Shown here piece after piece: positions 1 through 13,215 of a stretch of 64,000 nucleotides of DNA; the stretch's first letter is position 1; each line of letters starts with the position of its first letter. The notes below the pieces were generated by a model, which saw nothing but the letters and a program-made list of their open reading frames with translations, ran no database searches and was not told the origin of the DNA. The position numbers and the translations under genes are program-made. The stretch comes from Luidia sarsii (Eukaryota > Echinodermata > Asteroidea > Paxillosida > Luidiidae), in contig OX465102.1 in assembly GCA_949987565.1 (NCBI GenBank), positions 10,794,212-10,858,211 on the forward strand. The letters are read 5' to 3'.

Positions 1-3000
1 CACGACCAGACTGTTCTTGCAGCCCAGGATAGGGCTGGATGGCAAAAGAGAATTTCTTACATTGCAAAAACCTGTGGTCACAACATCTTGAGCCAAGTTC
101 AGCCTGAGTAGCGTAAATAATATATATAAGTCTTTTACCATTCCCACACACAAAGCTCTTGATAATCACCCTTTTTAAGACCACTCTAAAAACGCCCATC
201 TACAGCCAGTCTTTTATTCTCCTTTCTGCTCTTTAGCGCTTAGACAATCTTTTAGACAATCGAGTGCTAAGTGAATAATCATTATTATGAATACAATTAT
301 TCTCACGTACAAGCGCTCTAAAGTCTAAACGATAAAAATTGACAACTAATCTTTGCTGGGGTGAGGTTCCCAGTCAGAAGCATTCAGCCATTAACTGCCG
401 TATATCTCCAGGGATCAGCCTGCTTTTATTTTGAGTGAATGGCATTTCTCAAAGTAGTAAATTTTCTTATTTCATTTTCTTTTTTTGACGCATAGACCGT
501 GGCAAGACATTTCAAGACTCTCCCTGTGATTGAGAAGGAAGCCCTCACCTACTTCATCTACATGGTGAAAAATCATAAAAGCAGATTCGACCACAAAGCA
601 GACATCTAGTGAGCAGTGATGTAAACCAGTGTACAAGAAATAAGTGTAAAAGTAACCAGGAAGTTTAAACTGGTTGGTAAACACAAGACAGGCAGTGAAA
701 GGGAACCGGTGGATCATCTCTCATTACAACTGCATGCCTCACTGGTACCCATGCTCACTCAGCACATGTACATACGTGTATTATGCCTTGAATCTTGCTC
801 CACAAGTGGTGCGCTGTGTGTTAATAGCAAATCAAAAGAGGGTAATCCTCTTTAGAGCAAGCCAGGAAACAAAAACAGGTCTAATACCAACTCAGACAGA
901 AGAAATGACCACAATTTGACGCTCTGTGCGAAAATGAGTCACTTCTCGCACAGCTCTTTTCCTTGCACATGGCAAATGTAAGTTGGGGGAGGTGCGGAAA
1001 ATTCGATTTGAAATAATTTTGTCTGACTTGGGGTGATATTGCTTTGTTGGTGTCCATATTTTCATAGTTGCAGATTGGGAACTTCATTTCTAATCTAAAA
1101 CATGAAATCAGAGGTTGAAATCCCTGAACATGATTTCACCCCAATGTGACTTGTTTTTCGCTCCAGACCATTACATATTGTCTAATTCTGGCCTGGTCTG
1201 TGGCCTATGATAGGCCTTCAAAGGCGGCCATAGCCGGGGGCCATCACTCACAAACCTCCACTTTCTCGATCCACTTCTAGAGTCCTAGCAGGACTTTTCT
1301 CAAAGGCAGGATTCTTAGTATTTGTGGTCTTTTTACCGCTTCAATCTGGGATGCTTTTCAGTGCCCGTGACCCCCACACAGGTTTTGTTAATAATGTGCC
1401 ATCCTCAAAACTCCCTGGAGAATCGTAAAAAAACAAAAAACAAAAAAACAATGAATAGCTGTGAAATAAATCAATGAGAGTACATGTACAGTATGTGTAC
1501 AAGGGAGCAGATCCTGACACAATCGTGGCTTTTGTTAGGCTATTACAGTATATTGTTTTGTGGTGGGCTGGAATCTTTGTTTGTAAACTTGAACAATACA
1601 CCAATCCAGTAGACCAAGCAACCACGGCCACGCACACATTATGCGCACAACACGTCATGTTTGCCAACATGCCGTGCGCGTCCACTGCAGGCCCACAACC
1701 ACCGAAAGCACTTCTCTCCTTTGGACATTCGTTTTGGCCAAAAATGTATATTTCCTCTCTGGCCGGGGTATCAATAGTCAGAATTACAATAGAAATAATT
1801 ATAAACACCGCAAAGGAATTGCCCGATACGTACGAAACAAAAGTAAACACAGCGGAAAGTTTGTAGTAAAGAACACCAAATTTAAAACGTTATGTCGAAC
1901 AAAATGGCCGCAATTTGTCGGACCTTAAATCGCGCATTGTGATTGGTCAATTTGTCAAGGTGTGTGGCCTACTGGATCGGTGTATTGTGGAGCCCTGATT
2001 CAGAGGGCCCGGTGCATAGCAACACCAATGGTTCCTGTGCATGATTTATTTATGTTGGACTCAAATCAGATTGAGTGCCAGCCTCTGCACATGTCATGTC
2101 ACGCTGGCAGTTGCGGCTAGGAAACTTTCTTTTCTTACGAAAAGAGATACATAGAAAGCGATCAACTATGAAATGGGTATGATCAGAAGTCAGTCACCAA
2201 GCACAGAGTCCCCTGTTCTCACGTTTGAGTCTGAGTCCCGGGTCACAAGTATTGAGCCTCATTAATTTGACTCTCAAGTAACCTTTGAATTTCATTCTGT
2301 GAAATCCAGTGGCCATAATATACCATTTTCAGCAACTTTTATGTAAGGCCAAATTAAAGAAAAAACATGTTTCTTGTCTGGTTTTTTGAAAAGGAGGAAG
2401 AGGGGCTTTTTATTTTTTATTCACCTTATTTCAAGTTGCTCTCATTTTAAAGTTCCTGCAATTAAGAACTGAACATTACATGTCAATTAGTGTTGTATTG
2501 CTTTTAAGTTTAACCGATGAAGTGGTGGACTTTTTCTGTGTTTTTATAAATGCATTATTTTTTCAACAATAAAAAAGAGAAAAGAAACATGTTTTTTTTT
2601 ACTTGGTCTAAGTAAAATGTAGTACACTGTAGTACTGATCTGAATTGCCTGTCCCATTGAGGGAAAAAATGAATTATTATCAAATGAGGGGGATTATTAG
2701 TTGTTATGTCGGGACACTTGACAAAAATTAGAATGATAACGAAACACAAGTCGGACATGTCGAGGTAGCCTTGGTTCAAGACGTTGTCAGTTTGATGGCC
2801 GACCGTGATCCGCAGGGTACACACGCGTGCGTACTCTGCACACCCGGCCGTACGCATTGAATTAGGTCTGTTTGGGTTCGTACGTGTGTTTGCGGATCAT
2901 TGGGTACCGTATTCATCGTGCCGTCGGGCGTTACAGTATCTCAACCAACAACGTCTTGAAACAAGATTAAGGGTCGAGGCCGAGTCAGAGTCAATAGACC

Positions 3001-5640
3001 CGAGTTGGACTCAGTTTTGTCAAAGGTGATTCGCGTCCCAATCATGGAAAATGGTACTCTAGTTGTGAAGCTAATTAGGCCTACGAGTCATTCAAGTCTG
3101 TATTGTAGAGAAATATTAATGTTTGCGGGTGTTTTTTTCTTTTCAAAACCATGAATAAAAGTCAACTGATTTATTACTTCGTTGTTGCTCTGTTTCACTT
3201 TATTTGGGAGATCTATTTCAACGAATTTCTGCAACAGTTTGTACTTTTTTTTAAAGGGCCTCTGTAATCAACATCACAGTCAAGCAATTTTGTTGCTCAT
3301 ATCAGAACCACACCTCTTCATTAAGAGACCTTGGTGTTACCGCAAACCCTCCTTATAATTGTTTCACCCACCATTGTACTCCGAGTGCCTGACGGTGGGC
3401 AAACTATGCACTGCCCGAAACGTCGAGTTGCCGTCTCTTTTCAGAGCCGCTATCCATCTCAACGGATTATGATTTACATGGTGTCACCGCAAACATTATA
3501 CAAAGATCAGGAGGATCATCATTCAGGGAGCGGATCGTACATCAATGGCATGACAATGAGTCTGGATTCCACTTCTACACTCTTGTAGGAGCTGCTTTAC
3601 GTCCCCGTCCACACCCGGGTAGAAGGTTTTGACCAGAGTTATCAGAACGGCGTCTTCCCTCGTTCATCCTCTCTCTCTCTCTTTCTCTCTGGAATTCCCT
3701 TCCTGGTTCTTGTTTTCCCCCAGCCTACGATCTTGCCCTTGTTAAAACAATTCCTATCTCCAGCCTTCCTGGGTCACTCTCTATCTCCTGCTTCATAGCC
3801 TTGTTTTGGGCGAATGTTCATAATTGTACCAAATATAATTATAAAAAAAACTATGAACTGCCCCCAGTAAAGAATTGGCAGTGGTAGATAAACACAACCA
3901 TTCGAAACTGGTGAATTGGTGAAGCTGCATTGGATGCTATTAATTATCACAAAGAGTTCTTTCGAAATCGAATTCGAGATCGAAATGTCATCAGACTTAG
4001 TTGGAAATGTCCTCGTATTTACAACCAATACTCAATGTACAACCATCATAATCGGATAATGACAGCATAAACAGCACTTATAAAGACCAACCAGTATGAA
4101 AGAGTGAATGTATTATATTTCGTAGCCTACAACTACTTCATCAGATGGATATGCATAATCGGATAGAATGTTAGCCATTTTTCCAAAACCCGGTTTAGGC
4201 TTCGGCTCCGGCTTCGTCTCTGTTATCCAAAATCTGAAATCACAGTTTGGAGTTGAAGCTTTAGATTCTTTTATCAAAATGGCTTGTACTTAAGAAATAG
4301 CTTGTACTTTAACAGTTATGGAGACAAAGACGGAGCCTGAGCCTAAGCCGGGTTTTAGAAAAGCCTAGGGCCATAGGCCTACATACAAAGCTTATTGGCT
4401 ACAGAAACAAAATCTACGCATCATGTCGAAATCAGTGTCATCGATCTTGCGCGAGGTCGTGGAATTCCTTTTATTAGTAAAAGCCCATTCTTATTCCCAG
4501 AGTATCTTTCCACTTCATCTCATTTCCGGGGAAAGGAGCTTTCATTTCGCACTACCCTTATTTCTCTGGGAACAACTCCGGATGTTTTCATTATTTGTTT
4601 CCACTCTCAATAAATAAATTATTAATTGGTCGCTATAGTTCTTTTTTTTATAATCTTGCGAAAAAAATAGCGACAAGGAACTGACGTTTTCAAAGCAGGA
4701 CTTATCCTGGAATTGGTAGGCAGAGACCTTTCTGCTCAGGGGGGAGGTCCTGATAGGAGATTATTTGTATAAATTTATCGACAATTTATCAAGAAGCAGC
4801 TTGCAAAATGCTTAAAATTACTTTTGATATCTATAAACCTTTTTTTTTATTCTATATCCATTTTGTCTTTGAAGAAAAATTAATGTGAATTCAATTTGAG
4901 AAAATGCCCAATAATTGGCCCATTTTGTTTTGCCCAACAGAAAAGTATCTTCACAATTCGATTACAAATCAATTTTCTTTTTTGTGTATTTTCGGAAATT
5001 TTAAGTATTAGAGGATATTATATTTTGATATCATTTGAAAGCTAATAGTATACTCTTTCACATCATTAGAAAACCTCAAAATCTCAAAAGTGGGGTTATT
5101 CTTCATTATGCTGTGCCGGGTCACTATGATTTTTTATTGACAATACATTAATTTTCCACAAAAAAATTAACAAGCGCGTTTAATTGTCAAAAGAGGGCGG
5201 TATACAGTTTTAAGGGCAGTCCGCTTGAATTTCAACTGTGTCTGGTAACTAGACTCTAGTATATGAATGGCGTACTATTGTCAGTCCAGAACCAGGCTTG
5301 AGTTTCCCGCTGCGATTTCTAAAAATATTTCGATACTCGTACAGTCGATTCTACAATTTCAATAAATTTGGAGTCGTTTTTCATGCTCTGTAAATGCAAA
5401 ATAATCCAGTTTGCGGAACAATGACCTATAATGTCGAGGCAAACATGATTTTATGACAACTGGTGATATGAGTGGAAATGTCACTTCAGAAATTAACGAG
5501 AATCTTTAAAGTAATACTAATAGGCCCTATATGCATACATGTTGCAAACTGCTTAATTATTACTGACTAAAATTATCAATTAGCAAATATCAAACGTGCA
5601 TGAGGAATAATTAATGTTAATAAAGTAGAGATTCCTCCAT
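1..5640. other. Non-coding, repeat-derived stretch
   Basis: No open segment here has protein-like composition or a known motif. Visible pieces are a SINE head fragment near 350-440 (the phrase TATATCTCCAGGGATCA recurs in the SINEs further right), a truncated Penelope-type terminal motif on the minus strand at about 1281-1309, a second terminal-motif family at 3389-3448, and AT-rich DNA from 4600 to 5640. Nothing further is supported. Confidence 0.6.
3389..3448 (+). ncRNA. Hammerhead-like core plus histone-like hairpin (family 2)
   Basis: CTGACGG at 3389-3395 is followed by a GGGC/GCCC stem (3397-3400 with 3413-3416), then GAAA at 3417-3420 and CGTC at 3421-3424. This order (CUGANGA-like, stem II, GAAA, short stem III, GUC) is that of a type I hammerhead ribozyme, although the last core A is G here. 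Nine bases on, GTCTCTTTTCAGAGCC (3433-3448) is a 6-bp hairpin with one mismatch that matches the histone-mRNA stem-loop consensus closely. It is probably the terminal repeat of a Penelope-type element; activity is not shown. Confidence 0.4.
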
Positions 5641-5656
5641 GATCAAACATTAGGGG

Positions 5657-5695
5657 GCCTGACGTTTCGATCCTCGCATGACCTTTATCAAAGGC
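5657..5695 (-). ncRNA. Penelope-type terminal motif, hammerhead-like
   Basis: Read on the minus strand: GCCT, core TTGATAA, a stem II, GAAA, ACGTC and AGGC. GCCT/AGGC can form stem I. The core differs from canonical CTGATGA by C3 to U and G8 to A together. It is a solo copy, with terminal-repeat flank (ttgcaaactgctta...) nearby at about 5550. Confidence 0.5.
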
Positions 5696-5857
5696 ATTTT
5701 TTTTATTTTTTTTGAAATTGTTGTAATTAACTTGTAATTGCTTTAGGAATACCTTTGAAATTGTTGTAATTTAATGTAGTCAGTATTCAACACACATAAT
5801 TAAACAAATTATAATAATTAAAACAATTGTTTATTAGAATTCCCTCCTCAAAAGTTA

Positions 5858-5995
5858 GAGGGTCTCTGACGTTTCGATCCTTGGCAGGCAGGACCTCGAT
5901 TTCTCAAAGGTAAAAATGTCCTAGTCACTTTGCCTTTGAGAAAGGTCCTGCTATCGATAAGGAAGTCGAAACGTCAGGCCCTCTTACTTTTGAGA
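5858..5995. repeat. Inverted pair of Penelope-type terminal motifs
   Basis: A minus-strand copy (about 5866-5915) faces a plus-strand copy (about 5934-5985), so the two form a head-to-head inverted repeat with a short spacer. The plus copy has an expanded stem II loop containing ATCGATA. Flanking CTCAAAAGTTAGAGGG and CCCTCTTACTTTTGAG extend the palindrome. Confidence 0.55.
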
Positions 5996-6279
5996 TCGCA
6001 AAATGTTTATTCAGTAAACTGTTTGCAATTTTTTTTGGGTATTTACTTCAGAATTCCTTTCTAATACAAACCGAAAGAAAGGCAAGGCAGCAGAGTTTTT
6101 CTATGAAAACTAACAGAATAGGTATTCATTTCACTAATTTGTTATGACTATTCCAATTTATTTACATGCTTTGCCTAGTTTGGGAGTTCTTTGCTGTCAC
6201 AAATTTCGATACCCGTCATAATCGACTAATTCAAGAATCGATATGCCGGAGTCAGAATAATTGTAAATAAGACTCCCAA

Positions 6280-6640
6280 GTTAAAGTTGTCCAGGGCTTC
6301 GCCGCTCTGCATGCCGCGGCCCACACATGACCAGTGTTTACGGCGACAGGAACGGCGGGCCTCGGGGCAGGAGCGTAAGGTAGGCGCTCCTTTCCTCTCC
6401 TTTTTTCGATCTCTTTGTCCGATCCTTTTACCCTCTTTCGAAGGAGCAAGTCTGTGCCGGGTGCCGTTCAAAGGTTATGTTTCCAGGGAACGGGGACTGA
6501 AGCAAGTAGTAGTACTAGTACTAGTAGGGGGTAACGGGTGGTGGGGAGTTTTTTGGAGCGTGACGTGACGGCGAGGTGACAGGTGATTCTATTGTTGACT
6601 GTGACTGTGAGTCCGAGCCCGTGGACAGGTTGAGTTGATT
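6280..6640. other. GC-rich island, possible promoter or unmethylated patch
   Basis: This ~360-bp block is clearly more GC- and CpG-rich than its AT-rich surroundings (CCGCGG, GGCGACAGG, GACGTGACGGCGAGG). The short open frames on both strands are compositional and resemble nothing known. It could be a promoter or a 5' non-coding exon of GLIS2, but no sequence link proves this. Confidence 0.25.
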
Positions 6641-8290
6641 GGGCCTGGGGGTCCTTACCGCCTCGGGCTCGTGTGTGGTTTATCCCACCACCTCCATGGT
6701 CCCACAGTCCACGCAGAACGCCAGTAGCATTGCCAATTCCTTCGTACAGTATTATTAATTAATTAGAAATAGTCCGAGTAACTTGGACCCGATAAGTCAC
6801 CTTTTTTTTTATCGGAATTTGGAATTTGGAGGGTCGGGTGACTGTATGGTCCAAGTCCAACGGGTATGGCAATGCTTGAATTTACTACCCCTGCCCAAAA
6901 TCCCCATGTTTACACCCCAAAACACCCGTGAAACTGTCCCATTTTGGATTCGGTGAGAATCGCAGATTGCAATAGTTACTGGCACCGTGGTCATTTTGTT
7001 TTACTCATGTTTTGGAAAAAGGGAGAAATTCCCCCTCAGTCGTTCAAGAAGATGTCTCTCCCGTCTGACGAGCGAAAATGCGGTGGCCCTCTTTGATTTC
7101 GAACTGAACACGCAACCACTATGTAAATTGGTGACGTTTTGACAGGTTTGGGTGCGCAGTGTGGGTTGCTCTGCACTGTTCAGGAAACAGTTGTGGGGCT
7201 CATCGCGTGCAGCATCACACACTCACAGAGTCACCCTTTTCCCCAAAAAATTTTGGAATAAACTTTTTCGACGTTCGCAAAGCATGATGGGTATAGATGA
7301 CAAACTCGTCGTATTATGTTATGGCAAATCCGGTGCCCGCATGCAGCTAGCGGCAAGTGGAAACTTGTACAATGCGTGCATAACGGGCCGCTACTTAAGC
7401 TGCATGCAAGCACCGTGTTTGCCATCCAGACACCAAGGGAATCTCCACTGATTTCTCACAAACTACCCACTCAACGTTTCAACATAAAATATATTTTGTT
7501 GCTGGTGTCTAGAAAAAAATTCTGTGTGAATTTCATTTCTGAAAACCTTTGGATAAAAAATGAAACAAATCACGAACTTGAGTGCTTTGCCAAAGAGTTG
7601 TGTGATAAAAATACGGCGAGTTTGTCATCTATATTGTGGGAACCCCAGTTTTCGACGGTACCCGTTTTCGACGCTTGGCCTTCTAACTCACATCGCACGA
7701 TGAAAACAACTCCGTATAACGATATCAGACTTTGTATCTTCCAGTTGGTTTCCTGCTCTTGTCTGTCACCGAAAATGTGGAGAGTTAAGGCTCTTCCGGT
7801 AGGCCAAACTCGTGTGATTAAAAAAGTTACTAAATACCACCGTCGAAAATAGGTCACGATGCTTACTGCGCGGTGCGCCGTGGACATCAACAAAACTGGG
7901 TAATCTGACGGAAGTGACAGGCTTGGACAAAGTGACTGAGAGCTCTTTTAGTGTGATACTTTCGTCCACATTGGTCAGTTTGAAGAAAAGGCCTATATCG
8001 TCGAAAACCGGTAACTGGAGGATACCCATGATGCTTTGCGAACGTCGAAAATGATTACAGTATTTGGAGGGTTGGGTGACTGTAGGGTCCAGATTGTAGG
8101 GTCCCGTCCGACGAGCCAAAAGGTGGCCATCTTTGATTTCAAATTGAAACGGTATGCATGCAAATCGATGACGTTTTGACAGGTCTGTGTGTGCAATAAT
8201 GTAGGTCTGTGTGAGTCTGCATGAGTCTGAATGAAACCGTGTTTTCACCGCTCTGCGACCAAAGTTCCCGGATGTAAACACAAAGTCTCA
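6640..8290. repeat. Nested MITE cluster
   Basis: An element beginning AGTCCGAGTAACTTGGACCC after a TA at about 6768 matches both ends of the MITE at 46,371-46,759. Inside it are a small palindrome (GGCAAATCCGGTGCC...GCACCGTGTTTGCC, about 7323-7425) and a larger one (CGACGTTCGCAAAGCATGAT near 7269 facing its complement near 8028). A ~390-bp copy of the GTCGAAAACCGG family sits at about 7633-8023. The layout indicates successive nested insertions. No gene is seen. Confidence 0.5.
7633..8023 (+). mobile_element. Short copy of the ~1-kb GTCGAAAACCGG-family element
   Basis: Starts with GTGGGAACCCC...GTTTTCGACG and ends with CGTCGAAAACCGG, the same ends as the ~1.03-kb copies at 23.5-24.6 kb and 47.5-48.5 kb. 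It lacks their ~600-bp interior, so it is an internally deleted non-autonomous derivative or the form before an internal insertion. Shared internal landmarks include ACTCCGTATAACGAT and GATGCTTACTGCGCGGTGCG. Confidence 0.55.
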
Positions 8291-11006
8291 TCCTCGAATG
8301 TTGACAGTTTCATTTACACAGTTTGTACCACTTGAGTAGCCGTGTATTATCTGGCTTAGGACAGTGATGTTCTGCCCCAGAGCCTAAAAGTTGCATGGCA
8401 CTGTGCACACTTTGCAGAGCTGTTTGATGTGCAGTGTCCCACGTCTAGTGCCAATGGTTAACGGTCGGGTGGGAACATTATTACACATTTTTCCTCAGAC
8501 ATCACCAGTCACATTAAACATGCTTTCGAGCATTTTAGAAAACTACACAATTTGAGGAGAGCCCAAGAAAGGTCCTGCTAGGATTGAAATGTCTGACCCT
8601 CCCCAAATGTTTGAATTTTGCATTTCGGTCATTTTAGTCAGCAAGCAGTTTGCAAATTTTTGGGGTTTAAAATTTGTCATTTAATCTGGTTCTGATTTTG
8701 TGAATGGTGTTGCTACGATCAAAATATCAGGTCTTATGAATACAGTAAATTGTAACCCAAGTTTTCAATTATGTACTGCCTCTTAGAAAAAAGCAAATCA
8801 TTGGCCATATTTTTTTTGAAAAAGCACAAAGGAAAGTACAAAGTGTTTAACATTGGCCTACAAGTGTACAGTACAGTTATTCTGCCTTTGAGAAAGGTCC
8901 TTCAAAATGCCTTTGTACATGTACATGTACATGTAAATGTACACGTATGTATAAAAAATATATGTGTACCAAATGCAGCAATTTTTTGTTCCTCAAGTGG
9001 TTTTTATGAAGATAAATTGTGATAATGTGGCCTTTTGACTTTTTTAGTGATGTGAGCGAGTGTAGTGAATTTTCTGTGATTTCTTTGTTTGTTAATGAGT
9101 AATGACAAAGGCCTAACGGTTTGCAAAGATGGAAAGTCGCCGAATTTTGTGTATACATACATTGTACATGTATAATATGTACAGTAGAGGGTCATCCTTG
9201 GTTTGGGTATTGTGATACACCCTGTATAAATTAAATGTAAAGTTTAAGCCTAGACAGTTTTGTACATGTATGTGTACATGTACGTGTACTACAGAATGTG
9301 TTTCCCCTTCACATTACAGTGCTCTTTTGTATATACTAGGCCTATAAATAATGCATTGTCTCAGTAACATTAATGACATTAATAATTATGTGCAATTTAT
9401 GTGTGCCACCAATAAGACAGGCTACACATTTATACATGCAAGACTTTGATTTTGAAGACTTGTACAGTGTACATTGGTATACATGTACATCCATGTACAT
9501 CTCCATGTGTACAGTATACTACTGGTACTAGAAATATTTTGCTACAAACATACTGTACATGTATACACGTGTGTATTTTTAAGTGATACAAGAATGCAAA
9601 CTGCAAAATAATGATAAACGACCAAATTCCAAAATCAGAAAAGAAATAAGTTGGCCTCATGGCCTGCCTTTTTATTTTTTCATTTGATTGGGACCTTTCT
9701 TAATATGCATACATGTACATGTACATGTACGTCCACATATCTAGCCCTAGGCCTATGTATTTAAAGGAGTGATTGGATACGCCCTAAATACGGTATCTTG
9801 AGTACAACAACGGGCACAGTTGGACAGTGTGTAGTACATGTATTTAGGAAATTAGGGCCTACAATATATTGCAGGCACATGTGTACATGTACATATTATT
9901 TTTATTCTGCAGGATAGTTTTTATTTAGACCCCTCCCCACCCCCAGGTGGGGGCTTTCATGGACATGTGTACATGTACTTCAAGACTCCAGTAAGAAAGT
10001 TGGACAATAACAGCCACTCACACTGCTGAAATAAACCGGGTCCTGCTCTCTTCACAATGCAATTGCAAATGGAACTTGAATGGACAGACACACACTAAAA
10101 GTTCTCACTAAAAAGTGGCCTAATCCTAAAACCCATTAACGACTTGCTCCTCAAAACTTTGGAGTCTTTCACAAAACTTCTATCCCCCCCACTCACAACA
10201 ACAACAACTGGTGCACCCGGCACATTTGTATCTTACATTTCCCTTCGTACATGTACATGTACCAATAGATTCATCCATGTCGAAAATAACCCATGAATTT
10301 GTCAGACTGCACAACTGTCCCACATTGTACAGTGTATGCTGAGTACTGTTGATGTTGACTCCTGGGGATCCAAACTTTTCATTCCATTCATCACGAAAAT
10401 CAAGTCAGTTCAATTTTCATGTTGTGTGGCTTCCATTCTCATATGGCATTGCATCTTGGTTATTTCAGGATTGCTTTAAAAACGAAAAGAGAGGATAAAA
10501 CCCTAGCAGTGTGCTTGGTTGGTAAATGTGGTTTGTGAGTACTGTGCATACATGCAGGCAGAGAGGAGAAATCATAAAACTTGGAAGGGTAGCAGTCCAG
10601 GGGGTGTGGAGTGCCAGGCTTGTTAATTTCATCCCAGGCTAAGGTCAGAGCAGCCCACAAAGAAACTGTGCACAAATCAATGGGAGGGACCCCATGGGAT
10701 GCCTGTCCAGGGGGTCTGCCCACACATATGGCTGCCAGTAGAGTTGTCCCAGTCCCTCTTCCACAAAACCCCTGGCTGCATGTATTTTTAGACATACTGT
10801 ACCACCCATGATGGAGCCATGCCACAGACCACCAATCCTGAATAGTGAAGGCAAGGGTGAAAGTAGTTTTCTTGTGCTTGGAGAGAGAAAGAATAGGGGG
10901 GGGGGGGGGGGGAGGGGGTGGGCAACATACAGTTTGTGCACATGTACATGTACATGTATACGTACATGTACACTGTACATGTAACAAGTTAACAACAGTT
11001 AACTCT

Positions 11007-11045
11007 GCCTTTGAGAAAGGTCCTGCTAGGATCGAAACGTCAGGC
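11007..11045 (+). ncRNA. Consensus Penelope-type terminal motif, hammerhead-like
   Basis: The clearest copy. Stem I is GCCT (11,007-11,010) with AGGC (11,042-11,045). The core is TTGAGAA (11,011-11,017). Stem II is GGTCC (11,019-11,023) with GGATC (11,029-11,033) around loop TGCTA. GAAA (11,034-11,037) and CGTC follow, so A-C/G-U would form a 2-bp stem III with no loop and cleavage would follow GTC. Hammerhead motifs are known in Penelope-like terminal repeats. The U3/A8 core departs from the CUGANGA consensus, so activity is uncertain. Confidence 0.5.
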
Positions 11046-12299
11046 CCACTAAATTTTAAAAGTTAACAACAGAAGTCTTTCTGTGTTTATTTACGCTTGG
11101 CTTTCTGAAATTTGATTCAAAACAGTCACATTGAAATGCATTGCGTCTACATTTTAGTTTCTACTACAGTGCACCTGCACTACATGTACACTGCACTTGT
11201 TCCAAGAACTCCATTCAATTCCTGTCTATGTATTGTACAATGTATGTGAAGTGCAAACGGACATATGTATTCAAACCCTTGGCTGGTCTACCCTGATGTT
11301 CAAACTAACGAATCTAACTAAAAATTGGGAAGATCCGAATATTAATTACATGTACCTTCTGTGTATGGTATATTGTTAGGATACATACATGTAGAATCCT
11401 CATGTTGAAATAGTTCTGTCTGGGAATGCTGTAGGAGTACTTGAGAAATATTCACTCAAACATCAACAAATACAGTGTACATGTACATGTACATGTACAT
11501 TGTAGTTTATTACTCGTGACTGTCGTGAGTAATAAACTATTTCTTACACTACAGTACGGTGTGAAAATCATGAAGGTACATGTATTTTGCCTTTTTAATT
11601 TTTATACTTTCTCAGATTACCATTTGAGCTAAAACCTTCAAAGGATTTCTTTTTTGGAATGTTAGTGGTTTAACCCACAAACTTTTACCTTTTTCCAATG
11701 TTGTAAAGGGCCTTTATTAAAGTATCTCCTTACAGAGTAGAATCTTTCACAAAGCACATCAGGAGTGGTTATTAAAAAAAGAAATTACAGGCTCACCGGT
11801 AGGCCTACCATTTTCCATCTGAGCAGGATTTTTTTCAAAAGCAGAAGAGTAAGAAGTAACTTCATGTATAAAGGACAGTAAAAAGAAGAGTGGATATTTA
11901 CCAGCAAGTAAGGTACTATAGTAATTAAGTAGTTTATTTAAAAATGTGAACTTTACGAGAAAGAAGGAAACTGAATCATAGAATGAAACGAGAAGCAAGT
12001 CTGCTTTGTTGCACTTGCAGTGGCGGAAACGTGATGAAAATTTAATACCCCGTGAATTTATTTTAAAAGAAATCTGTACACACATGTACATGTAGGCCTA
12101 TGGGTTGATTGTACAAATTAGTCTGAGGGGAATTTATTTTGGAATTTTTTTAACAAAAAGTAAAAGCGTAGAGCATTAACTTTCAGTAACAAATTGGTAG
12201 GAAAAACATAGGCCTAATCAGGAAGCGGTTTGCATTTTTGCAATTGTTTCCCACCAATTTCTATCAAATTGCAATAATCTTCAGCTTAGTAAAGACTTA

Positions 12300-12445
12300 C
12301 ATTTACATGTGTGTACATGTACATGTAGGTCACAGGTTCAAGTCCAATTCAGTCTAATTTTCTAACTTTTGTACAGTGTATGTAGTGTACATGTACCGTA
12401 CATGTACATACATGTATGTACATCACTACATGTACATGTACATGT
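12300..12445. repeat. TACATG microsatellite cluster
   Basis: Repeated TACATG hexamers with interruptions. The unit (TACATG/CATGTA) is self-complementary, so long runs can form hairpins on either strand. Confidence 0.8.
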
Positions 12446-13039
12446 AAAAGACAAGAGCAAGTTAAACTTGTTTAACTAAAAGGAAAACCTTACTACTGAA
12501 GGTTTAGGGTTGGGTTTTAACTGCTTGCTGTAGGACACTACATGTATGAACGCACAGCCACACAGAGTTTTAGATATTAGGACTTGCCGCCTGTGGCCTG
12601 TGGTTAGAATTAGAAGTCATTCTAAGTTTAACTCGATTGGTTTTAAACTAGTACAGGGTACTGTACATGTATGTAACATGCTGTCTGAAGGTACATGTAC
12701 TGTACATGTAGCCAGTGCTGTTACATGTAAACAATCCCCACCCCATCACCTCAACCACTCTCACCCCCTCAGCCATGTCAGCATAGTGAGCACACGCCTC
12801 CCCTTGCGCTCACACCACTCCTCATCCCCCCCCCCTCTTACAGTGTGTACCAAAGCTTTTAAGATCTATTGTCTGTTGACGGTTGACATACATGTACATG
12901 TACATGTATTTGCAAGTTTTGTAAATGATGTCCATTAATTGTAAATTTTTAATCAGGGAAGAGCTCATAACTTCTTGTTGGGGCCATTGTGCATGCATGC
13001 AGTAATGACAATTGATGTGGAGCAGTGATGAAAGTGTGT

Positions 13040-13215
13040 ACAATGTACATGTACGTGCTACATGTACAGTACATGTACATGTACATTGTACATGTGCATG
13101 TATAGTACTGTACATGGTTTGTACATGTACATGTACATTGTACGTACTGTACATGTATACATGTACGATGTACATGTAATGTAGGGTAAGGCAAGAGGTA
13201 CATGTACATGTACAT
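13040..13215. repeat. TACATG microsatellite cluster
   Basis: About 170 bp of imperfect TACATG hexamers interrupted by GTACTGTACA variants. It is one of the densest tracts in the window. Confidence 0.8.

Noticed and set aside
1341..1850. 169-codon minus-strand frame
   Set aside because: No family resemblance, overlapping open frames on the other strand, no splice-compatible neighbours and noncoding-like composition.
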